In this document: positions 5,960 through 6,178 of the stretch, in pieces
Layout: each line of letters starts with the position of its first letter
Numbering within the stretch: position 1 is the first letter of the stretch
Source of the DNA: Candidatus Pelethomonas intestinigallinarum
Lineage (GTDB): Bacteria; Bacillota; Clostridia; Oscillospirales; Oscillospiraceae
Assembly (NCBI GenBank): GCA_018712665.1
Contig: DVGP01000179.1
Location: 1 to 6,178, forward strand
Direction of reading: 5' to 3'
DNA: 6,178 bases
Translations under genes and position numbers: made by a program
Notes under the pieces: model-generated
The model's input: only the letters and a program-made list of their open reading frames with translations
Database searches by the model: none
What the model was told of the DNA's origin: nothing

Positions 5960-6102
5960 AGTTTGCCAACCTCCGTATACTAAATTTTAGTTGCTATATA
6001 CCGATCCTTACGCTACGCTTTTAGTGTATAAAGATTCTCCTGTATCGATCCCTAACTCTAATTTTTGAGCTAACATGGCTCTATTTTCCTCGTTTTTATC
6101 CC
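5928..6102. other. 175-base segment between inverted repeat arms, holding the lipoprotein start signals
   Basis: The segment contains, on the minus strand, the untranslated leader, the ribosome binding site, the ATG and ten full codons of the lipoprotein gene. It is clearly more A/T-rich than the flanking genes, as promoter regions are. Minus-strand -10-like stretches (TTATAC at about 6028-6033 and TATATA at 5995-6000) are present, but none has a convincing -35 partner. A 13-base dyad actaaa-t-tttagt lies at 5979-5991. TTTTAGT occurs twice (5985-5991, 6019-6025), and CGATCC at 6002 recurs at 6046. No recombinase or RNA gene is visible in it. Confidence 0.6.
5970..5974 (-). promoter_or_regulatory. 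Ribosome binding site of the lipoprotein gene
   Basis: GGAGG on the minus strand, 10 bases before ATG 5959. It is the only good ribosome binding site in the segment between the inverted repeat arms and points only toward the left copy. Confidence 0.75.
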
Positions 6103-6178
6103 TTTGTTGTTGCTTCCCCTTTCTGCCTGTGGCCGGGAGACGAGCGGACCGGAGGAGGAACTGGCGTTCCCCGGCACC
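6101..6178 (+). pseudogene. Start-less partial second copy of the lipoprotein gene (right arm of inverted repeat; continues past window)
   Basis: In the frame of the lipoprotein this reads PLLLLPLSACGRETSG and on to FPGT, equal to codons 11-36 of the left copy except codon 11 and a Phe-to-Ser change at the residue before Ala-Cys (T to C at 6123). That gives LSAC, a more canonical lipobox. Upstream in frame there is a TAA at 6071-6073 and then no ATG, GTG or TTG until TTG 6104, which has no ribosome binding site and would remove the positive N-terminus. The copy is therefore silent as written. Whether the rest of the gene follows outside the window is unknown, so it could be a silent cassette of a switch, the start of a decayed duplicate, or an assembly artefact. 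Confidence 0.65.

Noticed and set aside
6075..6178. ATG at 6075 as start of a plus-strand gene into the right arm
   Set aside because: It is in a different frame from the lipoprotein copy, lacks a ribosome binding site and reads Cys/Arg-rich nonsense identical to an off-frame reading of the left gene.

Overview
The window is high-GC DNA with Gram-positive style ribosome binding sites, long GC-rich coding frames and hairpin terminators. The gene set (YhaN-like ATPase fragment, CmpB-type membrane protein, cysteine-motif Mrp ATPase, Glu/Asp-rich anchored proteins) suggests a gut Clostridia member of the Oscillospiraceae (Flavonifractor/Lawsonibacter type). That placement is inference from sequence style; no rRNA or other marker gene is present.

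Left part, plus strand (1-3364): the 3' end of a large SMC/YhaN-like ATPase with a membrane hairpin in its coiled coil; a PF06541-type membrane protein with a long C-terminal coiled coil whose ribosome binding site overlaps the upstream stop codon; and, after a 134-base gap holding a structured repeat, a complete Mrp/NBP35-type iron-sulfur carrier ATPase ending in a strong intrinsic terminator.

Middle (3309-3550): a gap between convergent genes. It holds that terminator and two head-to-head copies of a short structured repeat. A third copy lies upstream of mrp. The copies differ in sequence but keep the same hairpins through paired changes.

Right part, minus strand (3551-5959): a 227-residue predicted lipoprotein gene with its own terminator, then a gene for a 523-residue membrane-anchored extracytoplasmic protein of unknown function. 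Between them, directly after the terminator and ending 7 bases before a TAGAAT -10 box, are six consecutive 11-base units with consensus TTTGTNAC. This looks like an operator/activator array for an OmpR/PhoB-type regulator.

Right edge (5852-6178): the strongest oddity. The last 76 bases are an inverted copy (75/76 identical) of lipoprotein codons 11-36. The copy is in the right frame but has no start codon and no ribosome binding site. The 175 bases between the arms carry the intact gene's leader, ribosome binding site, ATG and first ten codons. Inversion between the arms would move those start signals onto the right-hand copy in frame and silence the left one. This is the layout expected of a phase-variable expression switch, although a decayed duplicate or an assembly artefact remains possible because the copy runs off the window.
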